Assembly (NCBI GenBank): GCA_008711295.1
Contig: VUYV01000122.1
Location: 1,199,264-1,263,263, forward strand
Source: Anarhynchus alexandrinus
Lineage: Eukaryota > Chordata > Aves > Charadriiformes > Charadriidae
Direction: 5' to 3'
DNA: 64,000 bases
The notes beneath the pieces were generated by a model. The model saw nothing but the letters and a program-made list of their open reading frames with translations. It was not told where the DNA came from and made no database searches. Positions within the stretch are counted from its first letter, which is position 1; each line of letters begins with the position of its first letter. The position numbers and the translations under genes are program-made. This document shows positions 1 to 12,660 of this stretch, one piece after another.

Positions 1-3000
1 CTGATGAATATCTGAAGCCTGTGACTCACAGAAATTCTAATTTATCCTCAGCTACAGTAGTCACCACTGCTTTTATTATAATCAACTTTCCTGACCCCAG
101 GCTAATAAATACACTGTCAATTAAAAGCCACTTCATATTTTGGAAATAATGGAAGCAGATGGAAAATTTCTCAACATTTATATTATTTTTATTGCAGTTT
201 TTGATGCAGGAACAGCATATTCTTGTATATGTTACAACAGCAGTTGTTCTGATTGCTTTCTTGTACGTCATTTGCTTTCAGTTGTTGCAACTTTAAGTCT
301 CTGTGTTCCTACATTCTTGAACAAAGTCTTGCAAAATCCAGTCTTTTGGACAACTCTAAACTATAAATAATGAATACCAAAGCCTCATGAAAATTGAACA
401 TAAAATTCCCAGCAGGCACCCATAATGACACTATTTTAAAATTATGGTATGCTAAAACTTCAGAAGGTTGCGCAATAAAATTCCTAAATGATTAATTTAA
501 TATACTAATTGTTGCAACAACGATTGCAGAGGCAAGGTACTAACAGGCATAGAATACCTAACTGCCTTCTGACTGATACATCCAGGTATGAAGAAAATTT
601 AAGTGAATCCTGATGTGTTCCAAAGAAAAAACAGTATGAACTCCTACAACTGAAATGTAGGTTTATTTTATTGCCTTTATTTCCTTGCAATAAGGTCAAA
701 TGAGAAATGTGGAACCATACATTTTATACAGGACCATTTATTCCACTACACACTGTATGTTTTACTTTTCATCAGAGCTATGGCCTGCAGTTTATTCCTT
801 TGTATATCACCACGATAATTATCACCTACAGTTAATTTCCATGTTTAATATTTTCATTATTTCTCTGCACCAAAGGATAAGCTTCATCTAACTACATTTT
901 CCAAAGTGGATCTCCACGTTTGTTCAACTTTCTCTTTATTATGTGCAAGTTCTGATCTAAGCCTAAAGCATGAAGGCAATCAATGCTGATGAATGACTAG
1001 AAATGGTTTCTTTATTCCACTCCTCACTGAATAGAAAGTTTCCATTATCTCCCTCAACATCTTCACTCTATCAATTTGACAGGGGCATGTGGTTCTACAC
1101 TCCACTGCCTTCACTCTAGAACTGTACACAGCTTTTCTATCTTTTTCTAATATAAAAGAAAAATGATGAATTATAAAGTCTAGTGAAAACTTCTTGTCTT
1201 CCCTCATAAGTGTCATCTTCCTTTTCTTTTAATTGTTCTATACTTTATTAAAATGCATATGAGAGTAAATATCCAGTGTCAGTCAAAACTTATGCATAAA
1301 ATACAAAAGCTTATTTGGACAAGCAGAAAACTGAATCATTACAGCACAATAAATGCTAATCTAGTTAAGGCAGTATGTAAGGCACCTGTGACAAAATTTA
1401 TAGTATAACATCCTAGTGTTTTTTGATTGATCATTGTACCTGCAAAATATTTGTCTCACAGAGAAACTTTATTTAAGATGCATTGCTCAAACATAATTGG
1501 AACAAAATGACAAATAGGAAACTGTTCATTCAACTAAACAGGATTTTATCAAGCCCCAGACAGTAAGACAACATGCTGCTAATTGTAAAAGCAAAGTATA
1601 CCAAACATCCAGGAAAGCACTCATACTGACAACAGTATAGAAAAGGGAGTTTCCTGCCTGCACCCCGGTGGGTTCTGGCAGAACTGACCCTCCCTGGAAC
1701 CTGCGGGGTTTGGTCCTTCCTAAGATGATCTCTGATTTACCTAACAAGGATCCTGTTTCTGCAAGGACCCAAGATACCAATGATGACTTTTTTTACTCTT
1801 GTTTTCTCCTTACTGTCCTATTACATTTCTGGCTTTCAGACTTTAATGGAGACATAAATTTCTTTGTAGAGTGCTGATGAGCTGTGGTATTGTCTGGTTA
1901 CATGCTCTGTCAACCCTTGTAAACCTGTCACCTTTTACACATTTGCTCATTATGAGTCCTTTGAGGACTTAAGTTTCCTAAATCAAAGTTTGTGCAAATT
2001 GAAGAATTATACTACTTAAATTTGGTTTTATTCATAATAGCTCACAAAATTGAACAGTACATCTTGATATTAAGAAATCTGCTGAAGAAGTTTGAGGGAG
2101 CATGGGATGTGGCTCTAACCCCCCTTCAGGTCTCACTGGGCAGCAGAAAAGGAATGATGAAGGTGAGGGCTTCACCAAACACTGTACTGAAAACTAAAGC
2201 TGGGAATCTTTCCTACCATTCACCTCTCCTCACCACCACATCCTCTATTCCAACCCACCTCCTTTCCTTTCCCTTCCCTCTTCCCACCCTGTGAGTCACC
2301 AGCCCTTATAAACACATAACAGCTTTAGTGTGACATGGCACTGTGGAAAAGACACTGCAGCAACAGCCACAGGCAGGCAATGATGTGAGAGTATGGTATC
2401 CATCTCCAGCCTCCCGCTACCCACCTCATTTTTGCAAATGAGAAGCTCCTGCAGTAATTACTCCAGGTTGGACTGTGAAAAAAAGGAACAAGGCGTAAAA
2501 GAGTAGATGCTGCCAGGCAGTGGCAATTTAGGCCCAAGATTAGCACTGCAGTTATCTCAAAACTGCAGTGACAATCAAAATTATTAGGTGATAATAAAAC
2601 ATACTTTTAGAATTATGATACTACAGTTATTGCTGTGTGGCCCAGTGCTTTCTTAAATGGTCAATAAAACAGACCTCTCTATATTAAATTATCCCCCTAA
2701 ATGTGAACTAAATTTGTATCAACTTCTGTTATCTCATTGTAAAAGCTAAAAAAAAAAAAAAAGGTAGCACAAGCCTCTTCCTCTTGCTCTATGTTCTGTC
2801 AAGCCATTCTTTCTAGTATTCTGCAGACATTTTCTACGGTAATCCAACTGAAAGCTTGCCTGGCCACGTTGAAGAGCTTAAAGAACTTAGGATTTATGTA
2901 TCATAAATGTTTTTTTAATGAATAGAAGATTATTTTGGAACTTTGATTATATAAATTGAAATACTTAATCTGCTAATCAGCCAACAGATTCTCCAAAGCA

Positions 3001-6000
3001 ACTGCTTCCTCTGGTAGCTTCAGTTGGCTACTTTGTTTACCTTTAATACTGCCTCAGATAAGGGGCAGTGAAGGCAGTCATGAACGAAGTATCTCCAAAA
3101 AACACTATCGCGTTGCCTTAGTTTATCTATGCTGCATACTCACTCTATCTACTTACCAGTACTGCCCGATACCCTAAGTATTCAACTCATATTGGTTACT
3201 TAAAGCACTCACTCACTCACATAATGACTGGACTGAAAAACTCAAAAGAGAGGAAAGAAGATATACAAGAAAATGAGACACATTGATTTACAGAAGAAGG
3301 TATTTCTCATAATTTTATAAAGAAATAGATGAAGTTTAAGTTCATTTTTGCTGTCATCATTGTTTTCAATAAAAGTGTTCAGTACATCTTTGTATGTCTT
3401 ATGTTTGTCATACCAAACACAGGACTTGTTCGGTAGAGTTACTTCATCAAAAACTAACAGGATCTAAATTAATTTTAATTTGAAAATATATATAACTGAG
3501 CTTCAAAATATAGGTTGGACTCAGAAAGTAATTTTTTTTTTCTTATAAAACAAAACATGACAAAGTTTTACAATAAAACTTTTTTTTTTTCCTCCATGGG
3601 AAATTATTTGTTTAACAGGGCTGGTGCTCCTAGAGGTGGCTAGTGTTTGTTGCATTATTCCACTTCGTTTTCATCCTTGGGCTTTGTTTCTGGAACACCA
3701 TCATCAAATACCAGGTTACGATGAAAAGTCGTTTCCGTGCCCCAGTGTGCAGATCACATTCTCTTATTGAGCTCCCTGCCCTTTCCTACCTGTCCTTCCT
3801 CCCTCCCATCTTCAAATAAGAAGTACAGCTTGATCTTTCCCTTGATCTTTCTGTAAAAAGCAATCTATAATATTGACCTCTAAGAAGCCGCTAGCAATTA
3901 GATTTCCCAAGGGGCTACCAGAGTGAAGCCAATGCTAGATGATTCAGGAGTTGTAAGTATTCTGAGGACTTTTCTGAATAAAACTTCTTCACCTGGTACA
4001 GGTGCAGAAATGCATCGGCTAAGCAAGAGAGTCAGTCAGCGGTGCTGGTCTCCAAGTTACTCAGACTACTGCTCTCAGCCTTGCAAACTGCCAACCCATT
4101 CTAGAGGAGGCCTTATTTCCTGCAGGCACTACCCCTCAGCCAAAATTTCCACTGCTCATAAAAGCGTTGCCTGTTTCAAATATCGGCCATCAGACATATG
4201 CTGATTATAAGTTTCCCTTTGTCTTTTGTATTGATAAAAATGTGGACGGCTAAAAAAGATCACTGATACATGGGTCTTAAAGAAATAGAGAAAGAGCAGT
4301 TAGAATCCTGCATACTATCTGTGTAGAGAGATCATTTTAATTATTCAATAAAAACATTAATTATTCTTTAGAAAGAATGCTCTCAGCCACTTTATTTTTA
4401 CTGGAAATTCTTACTTATACTCTTATAATCTCTTCTTTATGAACAATTATTTACAATATAGGACATCTTAGGAACTTAAAACCACCATTCAGTAGTCACC
4501 AGAGGTAAATCCTTTTTGAGAAGTTTCTCACTTGAAAATTAATTTCCCTACATACCCAAGTTTTGCTATTCTTTTATAAACTGCTCCAGAAGAATAATAT
4601 TAATTTTGTTTGTTCTCCCATCTTGGGAGGGAAAGCATCAGTCTTGGGGCCAGAGCATCAGTTTTCAGATGAATCTTTCTTTGTGTCTCTGACACTTTAT
4701 GAGGCAGTTTTCCAAATGATTTTATCTCCCAAATACTGTAACAAAGCCTATTCAGGAAACAGAGTCAGCAGACCTCAGGCTGTCCTAGTATCCCCTTTCT
4801 TTTGATAATCTGAAGCATAGGCCACTGAAGTATAATGAACTTGATACTAAAGGACTCCCCAGGCATCCAGAATCAATAAATTAGAGGGATCTCCTGTCTT
4901 TGAAGTAAATTTCTTTCAGATGATCAGGGAAAATGTGGTGAAGTATATTTTCAGCCATCAGCATACAAGTCTTTTCATGGGCAATGCAAATAATGCAACG
5001 TCTTTTAGAATAAAATAGCACCAATTCATTCAAATCTAAATGTATTCTGAAGTCACTTAGAGGTGTCTGCCACATATTTGTATATTAAATTTTAATTACA
5101 GATGGATGCGTCAAACTGCATGTTTGTTTGTGCCTACATGTTAAAGGAAGAGGTCTGCAAGCAACTGCAGCAGTCATTGCTTGCTAAAGCAACCTCCCTG
5201 GGTGTAGTGCGTGGAAGTGATTTACAGAAGAAAGCCAGCTGGTAACTGTATTCCCAGCTGTTTAAGAAACAGAGAATTCCATTCACACAGTGGACAGCAA
5301 TTCTTTAATGCGATGGAGTGAAAGTACAACTGCTGAATTTTGCAATGTTTACATTACAAAAGAATGTTAGAACTTTTTTTTTTTCTTTATTCTTTTCAAT
5401 ACAGTATTTGTAAAACCATCCAACGTCCCTCTCTTTCTCCTTTACTAAAAAAAAAGAAAAACCAAACAGAACAACAAACAACAGCAGAGCTTTTTTGGTA
5501 GCTGTTAGTCTAAATTTAGAACACCAAATTAGGAGTGAAAAAGAAGAGACTAAAAATGCGTCCTTCAAAAAATACACTTCATATAACTCATTATGTGTAC
5601 GTACATAACATGTACATGTGTTCAAAAGCAAAAGCAAAAAAACACACCTGAAAGTCTTTCTATCAGTGACAGACAGGCTAAATTTGACAGTTACCTGAAT
5701 TAAGAATATCATCTTCCCACCCATTTCCAAATCTAGTGGAATTGATAAGTAAAAAGGTAGCAGAAAATTCTTTGAGATCTTCCAGCGACAGCTGGTAGTT
5801 AGACATTCAAAACAGAATATAGGAGCATGCAAATACGTAGGAAATATTCACACAAAATTTAAGAATGAATCATGTCTTGATTATAAAAAGAATGTCTTAC
5901 CACTAGTCCACTTTTATTATAAAAACATCCCAACATAAAAAACCAAACCAAGCCAAGCAGCTGAGAAATCTCTTGGCATTACGAACTCCTGTATGTTGCT

Positions 6001-9000
6001 TTAGGGAACTGTTACCAAATGTCTAATCCAAAACAGATTACTGTAGCATAAAAGAATAATCTGCTGAAAGAGTTCACGATGGCATGGACCTCCTCCATCT
6101 GCCTCCTTTGACTTTTTTATTTGAAGAATAAATCTTAATTTAAAAGAAAATGAAGGCAAGAGAAAAGTATCATTTCTCTCGGAGATGTCACATGAAATAA
6201 ATGCATAGCATGATCTTGTGTTGTCAACATAGTAGAGAATGTCACTTTACAAAGCCAGAGATCTGGCACTGCTACTGTTAGCCTGCATTATTCAGTTTGG
6301 TATTACTCAAAGTTCTTGATAATAAACAGAAAAAATAATGATAGACTGAATTATTCTATTGAAAACATTGAGTTCAAGATGATAAAATAGCAATGGCAAC
6401 AAAAATTGTGCAAAAATTGTGGCCTAAGTAGTGAATGAAAGATGAAGGTTGAAAGACATGCCTGTTTTGCCCAAAGTTAATTTGGCATATTAATTTAGAT
6501 GTAATCAGAAAAAATTACTCCACACTGGCATCACTGAAAACATAACTAAAATTAGGAAGGAATACAACCCTTCTTGCCATTCGGTCAGCTTTTGGGATTT
6601 GAGGAACAATTGTTTTGTCTTTGGCACTTCTGTCCTAGTCCAGATCAAACAAACCATAGAGAGGGGATTTACAAAGCATTTAAGGCTTCTATTGATTTCT
6701 GATGCTTTCTGAAAATGATCTGGAGTTTGACACCAGCATTTTTGCCCTTTCTCAGATTTTCTTTGATTTATTTCTTTTCTTCTATCTTTTTCCCCCCCAT
6801 CTTTTCATTCCTTGACTACGTTCCTCAAAAGGATTTTGATTTAGCTAGTCAAGACTTTCTATTGCAACAGTGTCGTGAGTCAATGAGCAAAAAGCCCAGC
6901 AAAATCGATGACTGAGGGCAGAGAAAGATGAATTCTGGCACAGCTCGCTGGAATGATTGAAAACTTACTGCACCAGACGCTTGTTATTGACTCTGTTTGG
7001 TCATTTCAGCACAAAGTTATTTGGATTTGCTAGGAGCCATACCGTGATTTGAAGAACAACATTCAGGCAACCCATTAATTCAGCTGCAAAGGTGGTAATC
7101 ACTACTAAAGTGGCAACCATTTTGAACAACTACATTTACTGCTAGAGAAATAATTAGTCTGTACCCTAAAATGGCTTGATGTTGGCAAGTGTGTGCCTTG
7201 GCTTTAAGTGGGTAGTAAAATCCATGTGCTAAGCTTTTGCGACTCTAGCACATCTGCAAATAGGTCAGTGTATAAATAAAAGGTATATTTTCTAGTTTTA
7301 CTTATCTACTTTTTACAAATTTGTCTTATTTTGCCTTCAAGGAAACAAAATTATTCATCAGAAGCAGTAGTAGTAAGTTTTTAGATCATTTTGACTAACT
7401 TCTTCCATCCAAAAGACCTTCAAGCAAGACTTTTCTTATATTAAAGAACATTAAAAACCAGTAAATGATCACTTCTACATCCAAAAGTAACAGGGGAAAC
7501 TTTTCAAATTAGACTTTACTTGACTCGTAAAGTGTCCTAGTATTTTTGTTGCAGCTTAAATATTTTTTTTAATTAAAAAAAAGTATAATGGCTGTTGCCA
7601 TTGGACCAAGCAAGTTAAGATCACTTTTAACTTCTTAATTATTTAGTGTTAACATGGTTAACACTTCAGCACTACTTAATCCATGAAATATGTGTAATAT
7701 TATACAGCATTATTCTGTACTGTGAGTCACTTCTGCCCTCAAAGAAAGAGAATTGCTTACCGTAGGATCAAAGTCTCAATTACTTTTTCCTACTGTCCAG
7801 TGAAGCTACAAAGTAGCCAAGAAATTAAAGCTAACAGTTATAGAAAAGGAGAAAGGAAAATTAAAATTTGCAGTGAGAACAATGAGGAATAAACAGCATA
7901 AAGAGAATTGTTACAAAGTCTAAAGACGATGAAGTGGAAAGAAGCAAACCAGAAAGCTAGAAAAGCACATGTCAGAATTTGTAGAGAGAAAAGACAGCAA
8001 AAGCAGAAAATATGTTCGGTCAAATATAATTTTCCCATTAAGGGTTGCTATTGATAGATTACGGGCCCTGTAATAAGCTACAGACATGTGACAAGAAGGT
8101 ATAATTGTATTAGATAAATTTATAATACTGCATCAAGTGCAGTCATTTCAAGGACAAAAAAGAAATAGTAAATGTCTAATGAAGAGCAATGAAATAGTTT
8201 ATAACTAGCATAATTTACCTTAGAAGGAGGGGTAATACTAATTCACTTAGAAAAGTACCCCCTCCAACCAATAGGAGTTATAAGTGTACGAAGTAAAACC
8301 ATGCAAAAAAAAATAATAAACTAGATCTACATGTGGTCACTTACTTAGCTTTTTGCATGTACCTCCCATAAAAACCTCAGAAGCAACTTAGGCTGAATCC
8401 AGTTTAGTAAACGCATCTGATTGTATGTCAGTGCTTTTATTCAACCAGACTGAGTTCAAAACAATTTGCCTGAATATATTCACAATCAGAGGGTAACATT
8501 TTATTAATAAACTATACACAATATCATCAAAAAGGGCATTGGTTTTCATTCTGTTTAATGGACTATATTAGAGAGAACACATTCATGTCTGAAACCTGTT
8601 ATTAATTTCCCAAAATAGCAGTAAGTTAAACGATCCCATTCATCCAGCTTGTTTAGTAAGAAAAAGAAAAGACAGTAAAACCACCCGTCACAATAAAAGA
8701 AAAGGGGAAAAAAACCCAAAACCAAGCAAAACCTGTATCAGAGTAAAACTCTGAACTTTAACCAGGTTTTTTTACACATGAATAAAAAGTGTAGGCCTCT
8801 TATTTTTCTTAATATTGAATAGTGATTTTAATTTTTCTCCTTTCCTGGAAGCTATATAGACCTGAACAGTAACTTATGTAACAACACAAATATGTCATTG
8901 CTAAGACGCTAAATTAAAGCTCATCTCATTGACTATGGTTTTACAGGCATACTTACCAGACAGACTTTAACTAGGCATTTAGGATAAGACACTAACTATC

Positions 9001-9904
9001 TAACTGCCTGTTAGAAGAGATTATGAATAAAAAAATCAGGGGCCTGGATGACACTGACCCAAAAAAAATTAAATTGCTTACAGTTTTCTACTTTTGGCTC
9101 ACGGTTGCAAGCCTGCAAAAAATAAATCCAATGTAGGTAACTGCAAATGTTACAGAAATGTCTAAAATATTTTTATAGTTAAAAATATTTAAGACCTGTT
9201 CAAATGTTAAAAAGCTAACAGATATACAATACTGGACATACTGCATCTATAGTATAATAGGACAGGAAGACAAAGCTCCATACAGAATTTTACTAGAGTT
9301 GTTGAAACATGAGAGTGGAATCAATCATGAATTTTCCAGAAAAAAAAAACCAAACCTCCGAGAACAAAAGGTCCCATTTATCATAGTCTAATAATTTTCA
9401 CTGCTGTTATTATTATTTCAGAAAATTTAACAGTTCGGAAAAATATGTCTCTAATCTAAACTAGATTTGGCCAATCTCTGGCCAAAAGCACCGAGAACAC
9501 TACACCACACCGACATTAGCGGCAGATTGCTTACGATCCTCATCTCGCCTTTAGAGGAACCATGTTTTGGGTCCTCTTCTGTTTGACACAGAAGCAGCAC
9601 TTGAATTTCAGGTCTCCATATACACACAAGTTGCCTGCTACTAGTGACTATTCTCTGGAAAGCCTCTTTGCTTCCTGTTGAAGCACTTAGCACTTCCCTT
9701 CCTAAACCAATTTTCGCTTCGAAGTTTCCACACACAGTGCAAATTAGGCAACTACTAAATTATTTATCTGATCCATCTTTCTGGGTGGCCTCACACATTT
9801 TTATCTATTTATACCAAAAAGAGGAGACTGACATAGAAATTCCTGGACAGAAATAACCAGAATAAGTCTTCTCTCATTCCTTGAAGAAGAGATTAATTTC
9901 CTTT
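1..9904. other. Unique AT-rich non-coding sequence
   Basis: No recognisable gene, RNA gene or transposon was found in this stretch on either strand. The open frames present are short or of biased composition. The longest, a 175-codon minus-strand frame at 5305-5832, runs over T/A-rich sequence and has no domain-like pattern. Homopolymer runs (A at about 2749-2762, T at about 3530-3542 and 3583-3593, T at about 5371-5380) and a CACT micro-repeat near 3210-3220 are the only simple repeats seen. Confidence 0.6.
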
Positions 9905-9942
9905 TCAAAAAAAAAAAAAGAAAAGAAAAAAGAAAAAAGAGA
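9905..9942. repeat. A-rich simple sequence (A/AAAG)
   Basis: A run of about 13 A is followed by several AAAG and AAAAAG units. This is ordinary A-rich low complexity. There is no clear gene or transposon body directly upstream that would make it a retroposon tail. Confidence 0.85.
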
Positions 9943-10015
9943 ACTAAATACTAAAGTAAGCCATGGGAGGCAGCTGAGAAGGAAGAAAATGGGGCTTCCC
10001 TAGATGAAAGCTATA

Positions 10016-10110
10016 ACATAGCAGAACCTGGAGAACATAGCAGAACCTGGAGAACATAGCAGAACCTGGAGAACATAGCAGAACCTGGAGAACATAGCAG
10101 AGCCTGGAGT
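10016..10110. repeat. 19-bp minisatellite, five copies
   Basis: The unit ACATAGCAGAACCTGGAGA repeats head to tail five times with a 19-bp period. The first four copies are identical where they can be compared. The fifth has one change in the core (AGCAGAGCC for AGCAGAACC) and runs out at the right edge. A 19-bp period is not a multiple of three, so no coding role is suggested. The near-identity points to recent expansion and probable length polymorphism. Confidence 0.95.
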
Positions 10111-12297
10111 GAGGAAAGTGGGGAGAAACAGCAGCTCACTGACAAAAGTCACCATTACTGAAATGGGCACCTAACTAGCACAGTTCTGTAAATCAGCTAA
10201 TTTTGCTTTGTACTTGTCTCCAAGTATAAATGTAAAAATGTATAAGCACCATGGAAAAGAGCATCCAGGTTAGCCAGAGAGGCTGTTCAAAATGGCAACT
10301 TCATAAATTAGTAGTTTTCATTCTATCCTGATTCCTGCATAGTACAAACTGGACTACAGTTTATCTGCAAGAACAACAAGCAACTTCAATTCAAGACATT
10401 TTGTGGCAGCTCAGTTGCTCAGCTGCCTTTCCTGAGCTAACCCAGGTAGAAGGTTACCTTCTGTCTTCTGGAAGATGCATATCTTCTGAAGTCAAAAAAC
10501 CCACAAAGATTTTTACTTATTTAATACCTTTAACGTCAAATCAAGTCTTTATATCAACACAGTTTTACCTCCCAGTGAATACCATCTCAGTGAGCTTATG
10601 TTCCCTCCCTGCCTTCTCCTTATTATCACCTTACTCCTGCACAGTGCTGTATCTTGCAAGCTGAATGAAGGACAATATATTTTATTTATATTGGAAGTCA
10701 CACAGCATATTTTCCGTGCTATAAGTAATAAAACAAAAACACAACAAGATGTTCAATTAAATTGCGGATCATAGACAAAGTACATCGTGCTCCTAGCAAC
10801 AGCTTCCATTCACTGCATAGAAATATGCTGTAGATATGACAAATCTTTGCAAAGTTTCTCTTGGTAATTACTCTGCTTAATGCAGGCTGTCATTACATGG
10901 TAGCTTTGATATGGAAAAATATTTAGTGCCATATACCTATGTGCAAAGCTGCTAGCAATAAACATGAACTCTTTCAGCAGAGCTATCAGAAACCCCATGC
11001 TGTATGTTTTCCTCTTGAAACTTGAACTCCGCATGCTCTTTGCACCTGCCTGGTCCACTTGGCCAACAAGCTGCAGCTCATCCCATGCTGCTGGCCAGAA
11101 TCAATCTTCCAGGGCAGAGGGCAAAAACCACTCCAGAGCATGCCGGTTTGCATTCCCCACCCACCAAGTATGCAAAGCCGCCTCAATCCCTGTTTTACAT
11201 GGGGCAGCTCACTACTTGGCTTAAGCTTCTCCCTTCGCCCCTCCTCTGCACTTGTACCCTCAGCCCTGCCCCATCCAGCCCCAGTGCCCATTCCTGTTCC
11301 TAACCCGGCTACTGATCCTCATCCAGCCTCGCTTGCCCCCGTTCCTGATGCTGCCATTATGGACCTCCCAACTTTCCAGGCTTGAGCCTTGTCCGTCAGC
11401 TGATGTATATGCATTTTCAGTTGCTATTGCCACCACTTCAGATTTTCAGCTTGACTAAAAAATCTTCCTAATTTTTTGTTCACAGTGATCTGCTGTACTT
11501 AGATGTCCTACTTTATGTTTTCCATTTGTCCCTGGGCTGCCCGCAAGTCATCTACTTAATTGCAGATAACATGCACAGGAATCCCCAAATAGAATCATTT
11601 TCACATAGAGGTGGACACAAACAGGTAGTATGCCTTATTTAAATGCACCCTCCGTGCCACTTAACTCGCCACTGTAAAGGTTAACTTGCCACCTTTCAAT
11701 GGAATGCTACAAAATCATCTGAAATTTGAGGTGTGTTAATCCACACTGTGAATTACCATTGATACTAGATTCCATCTAGCATATACAGGAAATTTATCAA
11801 GGTAATAAAAAAGAATTCAGAGAAGAAAACCACACTTGATACATGAACTAGCAATTGCTAGGAACAAAATCTGTGATTTCAAGCACATCACTCAGACCTT
11901 CTTCTGAGTATGTAGGTATTACCAAAAAAGCATTTAAAGAAAACAAGACCTTTTGTTTAGGGACACTAAACATATTTCCATAACTGATGCCAAACCCTGT
12001 CCCCTACAAAGTGTGTAAGTTGACAAGCTTCAAACTGATCTTAGTTTCACAAGATTTGCAGATCTTATTGAATAAATGGTTTAATTTGTAATTCATGAGA
12101 TGTCAAAAATGCTCCACAAGTAGTACTTATACAAGAAACTTAAATCTATACAGTCTAAAGTGCTGGACTTCCTATTTTATTGTCTCATTTTGAAGTACAA
12201 TGCAGACATTCTAAAAGATTTATTTGTCCTAAGAATAAAAGGGTAAGAAACAGCCTTTGTTTTAAATGAGGAATGCATGCTCATTTGGAAGCAAAAA
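10111..12297. other. Non-coding sequence with a GC-rich pocket
   Basis: Apart from the GC-rich pocket listed separately, this is AT-rich sequence without recognised genes or transposons. The overlapping frames of about 70-108 codons at 10964-11458 on both strands are a by-product of the GC-rich, stop-poor pocket. They are in conflicting frames and have no domain-like features. Confidence 0.5.
11040..11400. other. GC-rich pocket with degenerate C-rich repeats
   Basis: Composition jumps from the AT-rich background to clearly GC-rich over about 360 bp. The part from about 11270 to 11360 is C-rich and built of loosely repeated CCAGCC/CCNGTNCC-like words. One plus-strand frame therefore reads as a run rich in Pro, Val and Ala, which a C-rich repeat would give by chance. 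CpGs are few, so it is not a convincing CpG island. It could be an old repeat remnant, a regulatory element or a decayed exon; the sequence alone does not decide. Confidence 0.4.
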
Positions 12298-12372
12298 AAT
12301 CAAACCAAACCCCAAAAAAACCCAAAACAAATAAACAAAAAAAACCCAACCCACAACCAAAAAATAACCACC
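12298..12372. repeat. A/C-rich simple sequence
   Basis: Irregular CAAA, CCAAA and AACCC words form a block almost free of G and T. Similar blocks occur at about 40738-40802, 49555-49645, 56200-56285 and 57583-57710. They look like independent low-complexity expansions, not one dispersed element. Confidence 0.85.
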
Positions 12373-12533
12373 AAAGCACAGCTCCAAGAGGAAAAGAGTA
12401 AGTAACAGTTATCAAAACTGTTAGTTTATTCTGCCTTCAAGTAGAATAAACCAAGATACAGTCATAGTGGTCAAACCCTACTAAATTGAAATTTCATCTT
12501 AAACCAGGGCAAATAATGAAGAATTAAAGTTAC

Positions 12534-12660
12534 CTGCAGATGAGGGAAAATCCTTCATCAAGCTATATTTTAAACACATCTTTTTCATTAGAGATGGTCC
12601 TGACTGCTCATATTGTTGAGGTACTTCAGAAATTGTGTAGTCTGTACCTTGATTTTGTAG
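12534..12660 (-). CDS. Candidate internal coding exon (unidentified)
   Basis: What is seen: on the minus strand a 127-nt segment is bounded by a good 3' splice site (pyrimidine-rich tract ending TTTTCTCCTGCAG) and a good 5' splice site (CTGCAG|GTAACT). Exactly one of three frames is open throughout, entering in phase 0 and leaving in phase 1. It encodes about 42 residues, beginning LQNQGTDYTISEVPQQYEQS, mixed polar with Tyr, Gln and Ser. No domain or family was recognised. What is inferred: it could be a single exon of a gene on the minus strand whose other exons lie outside or are scattered here, since the phase-0 entry fits the phase-0 exits of the candidates at 45839 and 47907. Against it, no partner exon is secure and chance exons of this quality occur in tens of kilobases of random sequence. 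Confidence 0.22.

Noticed and set aside
2127..2159. 33-nt plus-strand exon-like segment (CCCCCCTTCAG acceptor, GATGAAG|GTGAGG donor)
   Set aside because: Too short for frame to be informative; no linked exon.
3923..4204. 93-codon plus-strand ORF with a GTAAGT donor near its start
   Set aside because: Composition is mixed and no domain is visible; the acceptor upstream is weak. Not enough to call an exon.
5305..5832. 175-codon minus-strand ORF
   Set aside because: Its composition (Phe, Leu, Lys runs) follows T/A-rich low-complexity sequence; no domain, no family resemblance, no supporting context.
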